Assembly: GCA_029782095.1 (NCBI GenBank) | Contig: JAKOVL010000131.1 | Location: forward strand, 17,421-81,420 | DNA length: 64,000 nucleotides | From: Bacillota bacterium | Lineage (GTDB): Bacteria > Bacillota > Dethiobacteria > DTU022 | Direction of reading: 5' to 3' | Part shown: positions 18,880 through 27,969 of the stretch, one piece after another | Layout: every line of letters starts with the position of its first letter | Position numbering within the stretch: the stretch's first letter is position 1 | The notes under the pieces: model-generated | What the model saw: only the letters and a program-made list of their open reading frames with translations | Databases searched by the model: none | What the model was told of the DNA's origin: nothing | Program-made: the position numbers and the translations under genes

Positions 18880-20505
18880 CTACGCCTTTTCCTCCGTCCC
18901 CTTCAACTGCCGCAGCACCGCCTTGGCGTCGTCCAGTTCGGGCAGCTTTCCGCAGAGGAGGCCGTACTCAATGCTATCCACCAGGGCCTGCCAGCTGGCT
19001 TCGATAATATTGGTGGATACCCCCACCGTGCCCCAGGCTTTGCGATCGTCCCTGGATTCGATGAGCACCCGCACCTGCGAACCGGTCCCGTCGGCGCCGT
19101 CCAGCACCCTTACCTTGAAATCCATCAGCTTTATTTTCTTTAAGGCGGGGTATACTTCCTCAAGCGCTTTGCGCAAGGCGTTGTCCAAAGCATTGACCGG
19201 GCCGTTGCCTTCTGCGGCGGTATGCACTAGCTTCTCCCCCACCCGAACCTTGATGGTGGCTTCCGAATAAAGCTGGCCGCTGGCCCTTTTTTCAACGATC
19301 AGGCGGAACCCCTCCAGCTTGAATAAAGGCCGGTACGCCTGCAGCGCTTTTAAGATCAAAAGTTCAAAGGAACCTTCAGCCCCTTCAAACTGGTAACCCT
19401 GGTGCTCCAGCTCTTTTATGCGCTGCAGAACAATTTTTGTCTGGGGATGATCTTTTAATAGACCAATATTGTTCTCCTGTGCCTTAAGGAATATGTTGCT
19501 GCGTCCGGACAGTTCTGAAACGAGAATGCGGCGCCGGTTGCCTACCCGGTGGGGCTCTACGTGCTCGTATGTTTCAGGGCTTTTGCTGACCGCATCCACA
19601 TGGATGCCTCCCTTGTGGGTAAAAGCATTAAAGCCCACATACGGCTGCTGCTCAGCAGGCACAATATTGGCCAGCTCGGCCACAAAGCGGGAAAGTTTGG
19701 TCAGGCCTTGAAGCTGAGCGGAAGAAACCACGGGCCGCCCCATCTTTAACTGCAGAGTGGGAATGATGGTGCACAGGTTGGCGTTGCCGCAGCGCTCGCC
19801 GTAACCGTTAATCGTGCCTTGAATGTGTCCAACGCCATGGCGCACCGCCAGCAGGGTGTTGGCTACCGCCATCCCGGCGTCATCATGGGCATGAATGCCG
19901 AGGGGCACGGATACAGCCCGCTTTACAGCGTTCAATATCTCCGCCAACTCCCAGGGCATCAATCCGCCATTAGTATCGCAAAGCACTACCACGTCGGCCC
20001 CGTTTCGGGCCGCGGCTTTAATGGTGGCCAGGGCGTATTCCGGGTTGCTTTTAAAGCCGTCAAAAAAGTGCTCGGCATCGTAAATCACTTCCCGGCCCAG
20101 GGATTTAAGATAAGCTACCGTATCTTCAATCATGGCCAGGTTTTCTTCCAAAGAAGTGGAGAGGGCGTTATGCACATGAAAGTCCCAGCTCTTGCCAAAA
20201 ATGGTGACCACTTCTGTTCCCGCGGCCACCAGTTCTTTAATATTCGCATCCGCGGTCACATCGGTATGCGGGCGCCGGGTGCTGCCAAATGCGCAAAGAC
20301 GAGCCTGCCGCAGCTTAAGCTCCCGGGCCCGTTGGAAAAATTCCAAATCTTTGGGATTGGAACCCGGCCAGCCGCCTTCTATGTAAGAAACACCAAACTC
20401 ATCCAGCTTTTGCGCGATTTTCAGCTTGTCGCTCACGGAAAAAGAGATCCCTTCCCGCTGCGACCCGTCCCGCAAGGTGGTGTCATAAATGGCAAGGTTA
20501 GGCAT
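18880..20505 (-). CDS. cimA: (R)-citramalate synthase
   Basis: Condenses acetyl-CoA and pyruvate to citramalate, the threonine-independent route to 2-oxobutanoate and isoleucine. The HMGL-like TIM barrel starts [18 protein letters not shown] and includes the metal-binding [15 protein letters not shown] and [11 protein letters not shown] segments. The C-terminal 150 residues form the LeuA-type allosteric domain. The 541-residue length fits the long CimA type (TIGR00977) rather than LeuA. Confidence 0.93.
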   Translation of the reverse strand: MPNLAIYDTTLRDGSQREGISFSVSDKLKIAQKLDEFGVSYIEGGWPGSNPKDLEFFQRARELKLRQARLCAFGSTRRPHTDVTADANIKELVAAGTEVVTIFGKSWDFHVHNALSTSLEENLAMIEDTVAYLKSLGREVIYDAEHFFDGFKSNPEYALATIKAAARNGADVVVLCDTNGGLMPWELAEILNAVKRAVSVPLGIHAHDDAGMAVANTLLAVRHGVGHIQGTINGYGERCGNANLCTIIPTLQLKMGRPVVSSAQLQGLTKLSRFVAELANIVPAEQQPYVGFNAFTHKGGIHVDAVSKSPETYEHVEPHRVGNRRRILVSELSGRSNIFLKAQENNIGLLKDHPQTKIVLQRIKELEHQGYQFEGAEGSFELLILKALQAYRPLFKLEGFRLIVEKRASGQLYSEATIKVRVGEKLVHTAAEGNGPVNALDNALRKALEEVYPALKKIKLMDFKVRVLDGADGTGSQVRVLIESRDDRKAWGTVGVSTNIIEASWQALVDSIEYGLLCGKLPELDDAKAVLRQLKGTEEKA

Positions 20506-20543
20506 GGCTGTCTCCCCTGTCGTAAAAAAATAAAATTAAGGGT

Positions 20544-20572
20544 ATTATACTATACCACTAAAGATAAGTCTA
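20544..20572 (-). promoter_or_regulatory. promoter of cimA and downstream genes
   Basis: On the minus strand TAGACT (20567-20572) and a perfect TATAAT (20544-20549) are 17 bases apart, about 40 bases upstream of the cimA start. No T-box or leader peptide was recognised. Confidence 0.6.
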
Positions 20573-20684
20573 TTAGTAGGCATGGCTTTCTGTTTACAGG
20601 GGCTTATGGGGGGAAGACAGAATCCGGAATCCAGGAGACGGGAGAAAAGCAGTACAGCTCCACGCATTGCCTCTGTCAACCCTG

Positions 20685-20978
20685 TCAAGAAGGAATCCAG
20701 ATTTTTTGAGCCTTAACCATCTCGATGCTGCTTTTAAACAGCAGCTTCTCGTTTGACCTGGTGTAGAATACAAAGCCTTTGTAACCGGTTAAATAATGAT
20801 AGGCTGTGCTGAAAAATTTACTCTTCGAAAAAACTACCAGCGGCTTTTCGGCCCGGTTGACTATATTACAGAAATCAGCGGGACTAACCCTGACAATGGC
20901 CCCCGATGCCTTGACAGCCTCGGCCACGGCCGCGGCCGCCGCAGCTCCTCCGGCAGCCGCACCTCCACCATATGACAC
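20685..20978 (-). CDS. small conserved hypothetical protein with Ala/Gly-rich N-terminus
   Basis: About 97 residues. A Gly/Ala-rich N-terminal stretch, possibly a membrane-associated helix, is followed by a compact beta-type segment around VSPADFCNIVNRAEKPLVVF and ending KIWIPS. I have the impression of related small proteins in many bacteria, but no function is known to me. The start is uncertain: a GTG at 20978 follows GGAAGGA, and a TTG at 20996 is also possible. The roughly 220 bases upstream of it (to 21198) hold nothing else recognisable. Confidence 0.55.
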   Translation of the reverse strand: MSYGGGAAAGGAAAAAAVAEAVKASGAIVRVSPADFCNIVNRAEKPLVVFSKSKFFSTAYHYLTGYKGFVFYTRSNEKLLFKSSIEMVKAQKIWIPS

Positions 20979-21198
20979 CTCAACCCATCCTTCCAATTAA
21001 AGTAAATTCCCAGAAACTCGAAGTCCACAACGAAAATACAGCGGCCAACAGCCAGATAAGCGGATCCGTGGGCGATTCTCCTTCTCAACGTGGCAGCATG
21101 GGCCCTCCTGTTTTCTTCTCCGCTCTCCTGCCTCCCCAATCCGGCACAAATTTACTGCAGAAACCAAGATAAAGCTTCACCACAACGATTCTAAACCT

Positions 21199-23172
21199 TC
21201 AGTACTCATATTCCTCCAGCAGCACGGGCTCATAGCATTCCTGGGGCAGTTCCTGCAAAAAGAGGGACGGCCCCCCGGCCGCGGCATCCCAGTGGCGGTA
21301 GTCCTCCCAGTAGGTGGAAAGGGTTAAAAAACGCCGCGCCCGGGTTACGGCCACGTAGAAGAGGCGGCGCTCCTCGGGGATTTCCCGCACGTCGCCGCGG
21401 CTGCTGGGGAAGTGTCCCCCGTTCATGCCGATGATAAAAACAGCTTCCCACTCTTTGCCCTTGGCGCTGTGGATGGTGGAGAGAGTGAGGCAGTCACCGG
21501 AAGCCAACCCGGCGTCCCCATCGAAAAGGGATTCTTCCAGCACCAGGGATTCCAGGAACCGATCCAGATCCGGAAAACGCTCGCTGTACATGGCCAGCCG
21601 TTCTATGCCCCGCAGCCGCTCTTCGTACTGTTCGGGGTAATTTTTGCGCAGGATGGCATCGTAGTTTTCCGCCATGATGCTCTCGATGGCCTGCGCCACT
21701 TCCTTGCCACGGGTGCGCGCCTCCCGCAGGGCAGCGCACAAGGCTTCCCAGCCCGCCTTGCCGCGGGAGGGGCCCACCTTGCCCTGCAGGGCCGCTTCCA
21801 GGGGATCGCTCTGCTGCCGCAGCTTGGACCACAGCGCGTCGAAGGTCGAAGGCCCCAGACCCGGCTGCAGCGTGGCGATGCGGCGCCAGGCCCCTTCGTC
21901 GGCAGGGTTGTAGATCACTTTCAGGTAGGCCAGCACATCCTTGATATGCGCTTTTTGTAAAAATTTCACTCCACCGTAGGTGCGGTAGGGAATACCGCGC
22001 CGCACCAGGGCAAATTCCAATTCAGTGGCCAGGTAACTACTGCGGTAAAGGACCGCCATCTCGCGCAGCGGCAGCCCTTCGCGGTGCAACTCCTGAATGC
22101 GCTGCGACACGAAAGAGGCTTCCTGGATGGCATTGCGGGCTCCCACAATCCAGGGCTTATCTCCAGGAGGATTTTTAGAGAACAGCCTTTTGTGCAGCTG
22201 TTCGCGGTTATAGGAGATGGAGCAGTTGGCCAGCGCCACGATTTCCGGGGTGCTGCGGTAGTTCTGCTCCATGCGCACCACCTGGCAGTGGGGGTATTTT
22301 TCCGGAAAAGAGAGTATATTGCCCACGTGGGCGAAGCGGAAGGCGTAAATGGACTGGGCATCGTCGCCGACCACGCAGATGGAGCTGCTGCCGGCAAAAA
22401 GGTCGACGATGCGCCCCTGGACCACGTTGGTGTCCTGAAATTCGTCCACCAGGACATGTTTAAAACGCTGCCGGTAGCTTTCCCGGATCTCCGGGTGCTG
22501 TTCAAACAGCTCCAGCCAGCATAACAGCAGGTCGTCGAAGTCAAAGGCATTAATCTCTTTCTTTTTCTGCTCGTACAATGCGGCCAGGTTTTGCACCAGC
22601 TCCAGGTACTCGATGCGGTAGCAGTAAGCCTCCTCCATCACTTCTTTGATCGTTAAGCCCGAATTGCGGGCCTGGCTGATCACCCGCGCCAGGAAGCCGC
22701 CCTTGAGCAGCAGTTTTTTCTCTTCTTCGCCGAGGCTTTGCGAAAGCCCGCTAACCAGCTGCTTTAAAAGGCTCCGGCTGTCATCTTCATCGAGGATGGT
22801 AAAATTGCTGCCGCGCCCGGTCAGGGCGGCGTGGCGGCGCAAAATGCGGGCGCCAATACTGTGGAAGGTTCCGGCCCACAGCTCTTGCGGCCAGAAATCC
22901 AGCAGCTTTTTAAGGCGCTCTTTCATCTCTTCAGCGGCCTTGTTGGTGAAGGTCAACAGCAAGATCTCTTCCGGGGCGACACCGCATTTAACCAGGTGGG
23001 CGGCGCGATAAACCAGGGCCCGAGTTTTCCCCGAGCCGGGCCCCGCCAGCCCCAGCACTACCGGGTCGGAGGCGGTGGCAAAAGCATACTGGGCCTGGTT
23101 CAGCTCGCGGTGCAGCCGCGCCAGCCAGGCCTCATCGGCATTTCCATTGAGACGACATCTGTTGTTTTCCAC
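21199..23172 (-). CDS. UvrD/PcrA-family superfamily 1A DNA helicase
   Basis: 3'-5' DNA helicase. Motif I is GLAGPGSGKTRALVYRAAHL, followed by LLTFTNKAAEEMKERL (Ia), HVLVDEFQDTN (II), VVGDDAQSIYAFRFA (III), MEQNYRSTPEI (IV), STIHSAKGKEWEAVFIIG (V) and RRLFYVAVTRARR (VI). The GTG at 23172 follows AGGGGA and gives 657 residues, shorter than PcrA (about 730), mainly at the C-terminus. It stands alone, so repair or plasmid-type roles cannot be separated. Confidence 0.9.
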   Translation of the reverse strand: MENNRCRLNGNADEAWLARLHRELNQAQYAFATASDPVVLGLAGPGSGKTRALVYRAAHLVKCGVAPEEILLLTFTNKAAEEMKERLKKLLDFWPQELWAGTFHSIGARILRRHAALTGRGSNFTILDEDDSRSLLKQLVSGLSQSLGEEEKKLLLKGGFLARVISQARNSGLTIKEVMEEAYCYRIEYLELVQNLAALYEQKKKEINAFDFDDLLLCWLELFEQHPEIRESYRQRFKHVLVDEFQDTNVVQGRIVDLFAGSSSICVVGDDAQSIYAFRFAHVGNILSFPEKYPHCQVVRMEQNYRSTPEIVALANCSISYNREQLHKRLFSKNPPGDKPWIVGARNAIQEASFVSQRIQELHREGLPLREMAVLYRSSYLATELEFALVRRGIPYRTYGGVKFLQKAHIKDVLAYLKVIYNPADEGAWRRIATLQPGLGPSTFDALWSKLRQQSDPLEAALQGKVGPSRGKAGWEALCAALREARTRGKEVAQAIESIMAENYDAILRKNYPEQYEERLRGIERLAMYSERFPDLDRFLESLVLEESLFDGDAGLASGDCLTLSTIHSAKGKEWEAVFIIGMNGGHFPSSRGDVREIPEERRLFYVAVTRARRFLTLSTYWEDYRHWDAAAGGPSLFLQELPQECYEPVLLEEYEY

Positions 23173-23312
23173 TATTGATATTCCCCTACTGATTATATTT
23201 CTCGAAATATGACTTCGTTGCACAGACCGGTTTTCCCTTTTCCACCAAAGGCCCCCTGAAGCCCGGACCCGGCACATTATTATCAGCAGAAAAACTGCAA
23301 AATGATCAATGG

Positions 23313-23348
23313 AAAAAGGGCACCCCGGCTTTTCTGGATGCCCCTTTT
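23313..23348 (-). terminator. intrinsic terminator after the rubredoxin gene
   Basis: On the minus strand an AAAAGGGGCATCC arm pairs imperfectly with GGGGTGCCCTTTT and ends in a T run, immediately downstream of the rubredoxin stop. Confidence 0.7.
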
Positions 23349-23371
23349 AGCCCTGCCAGTAAATAGAAAGG

Positions 23372-23530
23372 CTAAATTTTCTCGAACTCGTCTTTACCGA
23401 CCCCGCAGACCGGGCAGACCCAGTCGTCAGGCAGATCTTCAAAAGCTGTTCCCGGCGCGATGCCGGAGCTGTCGTCCCCTTCCGCTGGATCATAGATGTA
23501 TCCGCAAACCTGGCATTCCCATTTATCCAT
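23372..23530 (-). CDS. rubredoxin
   Basis: A 52-residue electron carrier with one Fe(Cys)4 centre. The two ligand pairs are in [10 protein letters not shown] (Cys6, Cys9) and [13 protein letters not shown] (Cys39, Cys42). It starts with ATG 9 bases after GGAGG and ends before a terminator, so it is a complete single gene. In anaerobes rubredoxin feeds oxygen- and peroxide-reducing enzymes or other redox partners; none is encoded next to it. Confidence 0.95.
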   Translation of the reverse strand: MDKWECQVCGYIYDPAEGDDSSGIAPGTAFEDLPDDWVCPVCGVGKDEFEKI

Positions 23531-23732
23531 TTCTTAAGACCTCCTCTCTGGTTCGATTGTCTTTGCTTCTTTTCGAACACGCTAATTGTAGATCATTATA
23601 ACATGGCTAGCCGCCAATGGAAATATTATCTGTAGACAATGTTTATAAGAATCGCCGTATGCCTGCCCGTTGTTGAAAGGGATTACCGTGTTTCCGGCGA
23701 AAATTGTATGTGGCAGTAAAAATAGAACATCT

Positions 23733-23912
23733 AACCGGGAACACTGGCGCCTGCCATGCCTGGAGCGATATACGTGGGGGAAGCCCTAGTAGCAGCATCC
23801 AGTATTTTGGGAACAATTATGCATCCCTTTTTGTGGGGACGCGAGGCTTGTTCGAAAAGGTGGAGGTAAAGCGAGATTGCCTCACCTGGCTCTTAAGTGG
23901 CAGGAGGGGTCT
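23733..23912 (+). promoter_or_regulatory. candidate Moco/Tuco-type riboswitch upstream of the DUF3786 gene
   Basis: The 350-base leader before the DUF3786 gene contains the ordered words GGGAACACTGGCGCCTGCC, CCTGG, GATATACGTGGGGGAAGCCC, GATTGCCTC and TGGCAGGAGGGG. Their order and several core words (AACACT, GCCT, CCTGG, GCCTC) resemble the Moco RNA motif upstream of E. coli moaA as I remember it. CCTGCC (23750-23755) can close a long-range helix with GGCAGG (23899-23904). The family assignment is by memory of the consensus and not by a covariance model. Confidence 0.5.
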
Positions 23913-23954
23913 CGAGTTGCCGAATGTTTGCAAAAAATAACTGGGGGTATACCG

Positions 23955-24596
23955 ATGCAAGATAATTACGAAGCCGTGCTGGAGCAGGCGCGGCGGCAAT
24001 TCGCCGAAAAAAACACCATGGAGATGGCCCGGAGCAGCGGCGCCGCCCTATCACTCTACCCGCCCCTGTCGTGGCGCGAATTTACTCTGCCCTATCTGGG
24101 CCGCGTCTATCGCATCCTCTGGCCTACCGGAGAGGTTCTCTCCTATAACACGAATAAAGCGGCTCCAACCGCTACTGCCCTGATCCTGCTGCATTACCTG
24201 GCCGGCGCCTCCGGGAAGCCGCCGCAGGGCAAATGGCTGCCTTTCAGCCAGCTATGGGGCGGCAGCAGCTATAATGCCGCTTTTGTTAAACGGGCCCTGA
24301 AACCCTTAACTGAATTTTTTGGCCACCGGCCGGATTTGTTTAAAAAGCTGCTGCTGGAAAAATTAAATGCCCGCCCCGGCAGGGATGCAAACACCTACCT
24401 GGTGATGGCGCTGCCCCGCTTGCCGCTGCTGCTGCGCCTTGAACCCGGGGATCAGGAGGTGCCCGCCAGCGCCTCCATCCTTTTCGACGCCGTGGCCAAT
24501 GAGTACCTGGTCACCGAAGACCTGGCCGTCCTGGGTGAATCTGCAGCCGCGCGCCTCTTGCGCTGGGGACGGGAACAGGCGGCGGACAAAATTTAA
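23955..24596 (+). CDS. DUF3786-domain protein
   Basis: A 213-residue soluble protein resembling DUF3786, a family found mostly in anaerobes, with the family-like segment SWREFTLPYLGRVYRILWPTG near residue 35 and a C-terminal part ending in a putative helical region. No catalytic motif is apparent. It is preceded by a 350-base leader that looks like a molybdenum/tungsten-cofactor riboswitch, which would tie the protein to that cofactor or to an enzyme that uses it. The ATG at 23955 follows GGGGGT; longer upstream frames overlap the leader. Confidence 0.75.
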   Translation: MQDNYEAVLEQARRQFAEKNTMEMARSSGAALSLYPPLSWREFTLPYLGRVYRILWPTGEVLSYNTNKAAPTATALILLHYLAGASGKPPQGKWLPFSQLWGGSSYNAAFVKRALKPLTEFFGHRPDLFKKLLLEKLNARPGRDANTYLVMALPRLPLLLRLEPGDQEVPASASILFDAVANEYLVTEDLAVLGESAAARLLRWGREQAADKI

Positions 24597-24713
24597 AGGT
24601 TCGGCTGGCCATACTCCTTCCGGTTAACCGGGGTCCCAGGGATGGTTGGCCTTTCTGCACCCCGGTTATTGCGCATGCCGGTGATTAAGGCCCCGTTTCC
24701 GTCATATTTGGGC

Positions 24714-25202
24714 CTATTGCTCCGCCAGTAAATCCCTGGCTATGATACGGTCATTCTTGAAAATGATAATTTTGGCTTGATGCTGCCTAAGCGAACTCAC
24801 AGTTCTAAAATTGATCCGGCTAAGGGCATACGGTTCAGCATGAGGCGTAATCGTAACATCTACTTTATCGGAAATAAATGATAACGCATAGGAGACGATG
24901 GCTCCATTCCCGGTAATACTGGATAAGGTCAGGGAAGCAAGGTTGTCGGCTCCAACCCGGGATTCAATCATAAAAAGATTAAAGAATGCATCCAGCTGCT
25001 CCCTGGAGCCTTCCTCAGTCACCGTGAGAGCCCCGAACCCCGATACAGACAGCCCCTTTCCCTCGGCAACTTGATAACACTGTGGAGCGCTTACTTCCTT
25101 TGAACTAAAACTTAGATTCTCCATCTGCAAAGATAACCGGCTGCCGCCCATTAAAAAACCAGGGCAGATATTTGCATCTAACACAATTTCCTTAAACCGC
25201 AT
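24714..25202 (-). CDS. hypothetical protein of the MurF/ATP-grasp locus
   Basis: About 162 residues, not recognised. No membrane segment, signal peptide or metal motif is visible; the sequence alternates short beta-like stretches (for example SLQMENLSFSS, VDVTITPHAEP). It is on the same strand as and downstream of two MurF-like genes and may be the last gene of that operon. The ATG at 25202 has AGGGG nine bases upstream; an ATG at 25244 is also open. Confidence 0.5.
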   Translation of the reverse strand: MRFKEIVLDANICPGFLMGGSRLSLQMENLSFSSKEVSAPQCYQVAEGKGLSVSGFGALTVTEEGSREQLDAFFNLFMIESRVGADNLASLTLSSITGNGAIVSYALSFISDKVDVTITPHAEPYALSRINFRTVSSLRQHQAKIIIFKNDRIIARDLLAEQ

Positions 25203-25368
25203 CTTTAATACCCCTGAACAGCTACAGGTTGATGCTGCTGCCATATCTCCAGCTTCCTTTCCGCATATTTTTACAAAGTGTAATGGTTTCTTCTCTATAG
25301 ATTATGAGCCGTATAGACATCTGGTGAAGAGATCAGTAAATATTAATTGGCGGGGACAATCTGCCTTT

Positions 25369-26478
25369 TTAAATGGACTGATTAGCATCATAATGAAGAA
25401 GCAGGTATTCCACTGTCTCTTTCATCTTCATCCGGTTCGACCCTTTTACCAGTATCGCTGCGGAAGGCCCGGTATTTGCCGTCAGCCAATCGTGCAGTTC
25501 GTGCCGGTTTATAAAATGCTTGCAACTGCAGCCTCTCGCGCCGGCTGCTCCTTTGCAAATTGATTCCGCCTTTTGCCCAAAGGCACAAATCAAGTCAATT
25601 TTTTGCTTCACCATGTATCTGCCTATATCCAGGTGCCCTTTCTGGGAATAATTTCCCAGCTCAAGCATGCTGCCGATAACCGCAATTTTCTTTTTCCCTT
25701 TGCCCAGCTCAACCAATACATCTACGGCCGCTTTCACTGCTTCCGGATTGGCATTATACGTATCATCAATTAGCAATACGCCACCGGGCAAGTGGTGTAA
25801 ATTCATTCTACGGGAGGGGACAGGGTAGCTGCTTAAGCCGGATCTTATCTCTGCCGGGGTAAAACCAAGCCGGTGCGTGACGGCAATGGCAAATAGCGCA
25901 TTCATGACATTACACAAACCGAAAGCGGGAATAAAGAAAGACTCCCACTTCCCCTTCAGGGTGGCCTGGAAGCCCATCCCTTTATCCAGATAGTAAACCT
26001 TAGCGGCGCGGTAGTCCGCCTGCTGCTTAATTCCCACGGTGACTATCTCACCTGAAAAAGATCCGGTATGAAGCAATCTGCTATTGGGATCATCATTATT
26101 TACAAAAAGGATCCCGTCGGACTTCATCTGCTCAATTAGGGCCGATTTATGGCGCGCGGTTAAAGTGATGCTGTTGCCAAGTTTACCATAGTGGGCGGTG
26201 CCGATGTTGGTTATGACAGCCATATTGGGTTGAATGTAGCGGCAATGCCTTTCCCCCGCATTTTTCCTTCCCATGCCGAATTCCAGGACCACCGCCTGGT
26301 GGTGCGGTTCCACCATTTCCGCAATCTTTTTGGTATGGCGGGGCTGATTCCTGTTTTTCAATGTTTTAATGATCGTCCACCTGGTTGACAAAATGGAAGC
26401 GATCATTTCTTTCGTTGTGGTTTTACCGGAGCTGCCGGTTATGGCAATCACCGGCCTGTTTAAAATAAGCGGTCCCAT
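25369..26478 (-). CDS. MurF-like amide ligase lacking the N-terminal substrate domain
   Basis: Mur-ligase central and C-terminal domains only (369 residues). It opens directly with the ATP site VIAITGSSGKTTTKEMI and continues through the NNDDPNSRL and IDDTYNANPEAVKAA segments of MurF. The roughly 90-residue domain that binds UDP-MurNAc-tripeptide in MurF is absent, and the short gap upstream cannot encode it. The acceptor is therefore probably not the normal peptidoglycan precursor. It lies 40 bases after a full-length MurF homologue, implying a two-ligase peptide pathway. Confidence 0.75.
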   Translation of the reverse strand: MGPLILNRPVIAITGSSGKTTTKEMIASILSTRWTIIKTLKNRNQPRHTKKIAEMVEPHHQAVVLEFGMGRKNAGERHCRYIQPNMAVITNIGTAHYGKLGNSITLTARHKSALIEQMKSDGILFVNNDDPNSRLLHTGSFSGEIVTVGIKQQADYRAAKVYYLDKGMGFQATLKGKWESFFIPAFGLCNVMNALFAIAVTHRLGFTPAEIRSGLSSYPVPSRRMNLHHLPGGVLLIDDTYNANPEAVKAAVDVLVELGKGKKKIAVIGSMLELGNYSQKGHLDIGRYMVKQKIDLICAFGQKAESICKGAAGARGCSCKHFINRHELHDWLTANTGPSAAILVKGSNRMKMKETVEYLLLHYDANQSI

Positions 26479-26518
26479 TTTTCATACTACCCTTTCTGCA
26501 CATCTTCCATATTCATGT

Positions 26519-27922
26519 TCATTGCCTGCTCTCCCGTCGTTCGGTTATTGCTTTGACCACACGTTCCATCCGGGATCCTCTTGATCCTTTTACGAGAACC
26601 ACGGACTTTCCAGGAAGCGCCTTGCGCAGAAAGGAGGCCGCCTCCCAAGTGTTGTCGAAGGACCATTTTTTGATTTTGCTAGACTTAATCGCTCCGGCAA
26701 TTTCCCTGGCCAGCTCTCCGACGGTAATAAGCCAATTAATTTTTAGCTCCTCAACTTTTCTGCCTACCTTGCGGTGGTTTTCCAGGGCATATTCGCCCTG
26801 CTCAAGCATATCCCCTAAAACCGCGACACTTATTTTTTTCCTGGAAAGCTCCTTCAACACTTCCAGCCCCGCGATAATACTGTCAGGATTGGCGTTGTAC
26901 GTATCATCGATTAAGACACTTTCTCTCAGGCCCGGAAGGATTTGCAATCTCATTTTGGGCTGGCTAAATCCGGCTAATCCTGCTTTAATTGTCTCTATGT
27001 CGAAATTATAGTACCTGGCCGCGGCTATTGCCGCCAGGGCATTATAAACATTGTGACGCCCATAAACGGGAATAAAAAAGTAATGCTTTTTTCCATCTAC
27101 GGAAGCTCTAAAGTATGTGCCCCTTCCTTTAATCAAAATTTCCGACGCCGTATAGTCGGCCTTGTTTTTTAAGCCGAAATAAACAATTTTTCCTTTAAAG
27201 TCTGATAAGTCAATTTTCTTTGTGGCCGGATTATCCGCATTTAGGACCAGGCAGCCGTGCCCAGGCATGCCCTTGATTATATCTGATTTCTCAAGAATGA
27301 TCTGTTCTAAATTACCCAGGTATTCCACGTGAGCTGGACCAATATTGGTAATAACAGCCACTTCCGGCTGGATGATGCTCGATTGCCGGCCGACCTGGCC
27401 CCGCCGGTGCATGCCTATTTCAAAGACCGCAGCCTCGTAGCCATTTTGCAAACGCATGATCTGGGCGGGCAAATACTCGGGCAAGTTCAGGTTCCTTTTG
27501 GTTTTATATATTTTCCATCTTCTGGAAAAAATTGAAGCAATCATATGCGTGGTTGTCGTCTTGCCCGATGAACCCGTAACGCCAACTACCGGAATATGGT
27601 GCAGCTCACGGAACAGTTTGACCACGCTCCAAAAAGCTTCCCATACATCGTCTACCGTGATCACTGCCGCCGGCACGCCATCATCTTCAAAGAGCTGTTG
27701 TTCATAATTTTTTTCCGCAACCACAACTGCTGCGGCGCCATTTTCTATAGCCCTGGAAATATTGCGCTGGCCTGTTTTGCCTCCCTTTACGTCAAAAAAC
27801 ATGTAACCCGGTTTAACCTTGGAGGCCTTGTTGATAAAACCGCTGATCACTGTATTTTGATCGCCTTTGATCCATTTCCCGGACATCGGCTTTAGTAATT
27901 GTCGGGCAGCGAAAGAAACCAT
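26519..27922 (-). CDS. MurF-like UDP-MurNAc-tripeptide-D-Ala-D-Ala ligase family protein
   Basis: Full-length Mur ligase (467 residues): N-terminal MurF-type domain (1-105), ATP site VVGVTGSSGKTTTTHMI near 112, and the MurF signature VLIDDTYNANPDSI in the C-terminal part. It is not in a division-cell-wall (dcw) cluster but between an ATP-grasp gene and a second, shortened MurF-like gene. That context suggests a dedicated amino-acid or peptide ligation for a surface or spore polymer rather than the essential cell-wall MurF; the latter remains possible. Confidence 0.75.
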   Translation of the reverse strand: MVSFAARQLLKPMSGKWIKGDQNTVISGFINKASKVKPGYMFFDVKGGKTGQRNISRAIENGAAAVVVAEKNYEQQLFEDDGVPAAVITVDDVWEAFWSVVKLFRELHHIPVVGVTGSSGKTTTTHMIASIFSRRWKIYKTKRNLNLPEYLPAQIMRLQNGYEAAVFEIGMHRRGQVGRQSSIIQPEVAVITNIGPAHVEYLGNLEQIILEKSDIIKGMPGHGCLVLNADNPATKKIDLSDFKGKIVYFGLKNKADYTASEILIKGRGTYFRASVDGKKHYFFIPVYGRHNVYNALAAIAAARYYNFDIETIKAGLAGFSQPKMRLQILPGLRESVLIDDTYNANPDSIIAGLEVLKELSRKKISVAVLGDMLEQGEYALENHRKVGRKVEELKINWLITVGELAREIAGAIKSSKIKKWSFDNTWEAASFLRKALPGKSVVLVKGSRGSRMERVVKAITERRESRQ

Positions 27923-27969
27923 TGATCCACTCTCTCAATCCAGGTTAAGGGTAAGAAAAAATCACCCTT

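Noticed and set aside
20861..21139. Minus-strand frame of 92 codons upstream of the small Ala/Gly-rich protein
   Set aside because: Arg/Pro-rich shadow frame overlapping the conserved small protein; no ribosome site.
23733..23912. Cobalamin riboswitch before the DUF3786 gene
   Set aside because: The B12-box core (GCCACTG type) and the preceding GTGAAAATC-type helices are not present.
23704..23940. Plus-strand frame of 78 codons before the DUF3786 gene
   Set aside because: It overlaps the structured leader, has no ribosome site and its peptide is not family-like; the leader RNA explains the region better.
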